DNA of 5,583 nucleotides from Rhodoferax sp. (GTDB taxonomy: Bacteria > Pseudomonadota > Gammaproteobacteria > Burkholderiales > Burkholderiaceae_C). Position 1 is the stretch's first letter. The number at the start of each line of letters is the position of its first letter. The notes under the pieces are model-generated. The model was not told the origin of the DNA and ran no database searches. It was given only the letters and a program-made list of their open reading frames with translations. The translations under genes and the position numbers were made by a program. The stretch is from assembly GCA_016463455.1 (NCBI GenBank), contig JAEMRG010000139.1:1-5583 (forward strand), in the 5' to 3' direction. Positions 5,385 to 5,583 of this stretch are shown piece by piece.

Positions 5385-5484
5385 ACTTGCCAGGCCGGAT
5401 GCCAGTGCCCACTGGCGCAAACTCGAACAGCGCCTGAAGGCCGAGGCGGCGGCGCGACCCGCAGCGAACCCGATGCCGGCGTAA
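5362..5484 (+). other. Open segment after vapC, possible C-terminal remnant of a displaced gene
   Basis: In a frame different from vapC, the plus strand is open from 5362 to a TAA at 5482-5484. The part past the vapC stop reads ELARPDASAHWRKLEQRLKA and continues with an Ala/Pro-rich end. Codon third positions are overwhelmingly G or C, as in the native genes and unlike the AT-richer vapB. It has no start codon with a ribosome binding site of its own, so it looks like the tail of an older plus-strand gene whose front part was replaced by vapBC. Alternatively it is a chance open frame, or an extended tail of VapC lost by frameshift. I do not recognise the family. Confidence 0.3.
5401..5416. repeat. 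Inverted repeat GCCAGTG-CC-CACTGGC
   Basis: A perfect 7-bp inverted repeat with a two-base centre, 17 bp after the vapC stop. It can form a tight hairpin, but no T-run follows on either strand, so it is not a convincing intrinsic terminator. It lies between two convergent genes, vapC (plus) and the probable regulator (minus), where bidirectional termination would be useful. Confidence 0.3.
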
Positions 5485-5485
5485 A

Positions 5486-5583
5486 TTAGGCCAGCACCTG
5501 CTTAAGCCACTCGGCAAAGGCGGCGCATTCCCAGCGGTCCATCATGCCGGTGCGCCAGCACAGGTAGTGGGCGTGCGGGCTGG
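5486..5583 (-). CDS. Probable LysR-type transcriptional regulator (C-terminal fragment)
   Basis: The last 31 full codons of a minus-strand gene end at the TAA complementary to 5486-5488; the rest lies beyond the window. The visible end reads SPHAHYLCWRTGMMDRWECA followed by AFAEWLKQVLA. The pattern of an aromatic HYLCWR strand, then a short helix with a conserved aromatic/acidic AAFAEWL ending, resembles the C-terminus of the effector-binding domain of LysR-type regulators such as GcvA-like proteins. The helix-turn-helix is not visible, so the assignment is tentative. It lies upstream of, and in the same direction as, glcD, with vapBC between them, and could control the glcD-bug-matB set; that is inference from position only. 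Confidence 0.5.
   Translation of the reverse strand, partial: SPHAHYLCWRTGMMDRWECAAFAEWLKQVLA

Overview
This window looks like a chromosomal segment from a GC-rich betaproteobacterium, most likely Burkholderiales/Comamonadaceae. The evidence is a Bug-family periplasmic binding protein, GlcD and MatB proteins with beta/alphaproteobacterial character, and strong third-position GC bias. The assignment rests on recognition of protein families, not on a database search.

Layout: five genes lie on the minus strand. In transcription order (right to left) they are the 3' end of a probable LysR-type regulator (5486-5583), glcD (glycolate/D-2-hydroxyacid dehydrogenase FAD subunit, 2896-4398), a Bug/TctC-type solute-binding protein (1712-2719), matB (malonyl-CoA synthetase, 94-1638) and the 5' end of a class I/II aminotransferase (1-83). 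The last four could be one transcription unit for uptake and activation of small organic acids. The 176-bp gap between glcD and the binding protein holds three inverted repeats, so the binding protein may be partly uncoupled from glcD. Neither the GlcE/GlcF partners of GlcD, nor the TctA/TctB membrane partners of the binding protein, nor a malonyl-CoA decarboxylase is present in the window.

Between the regulator and glcD, a type II toxin-antitoxin locus of the VapBC family runs on the plus strand (4643-5384) in noticeably AT-richer DNA. It has a plausible sigma70 promoter and clear ribosome binding sites. The vapB antitoxin is interrupted by a one-base frameshift at about 4711-4714, while the PIN-domain toxin VapC appears intact and starts at a TTG overlapping the antitoxin stop. 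Directly after vapC, a short plus-strand open segment (5383-5484) reads like the tail of an older gene, which would fit insertion of the cassette into pre-existing sequence.

The ordinary part of the window is the organic-acid gene set. The part worth a second look is the broken antitoxin beside an apparently intact toxin. I see no CRISPR array, RNA gene or transposase, and no strong evidence of an entirely new system.
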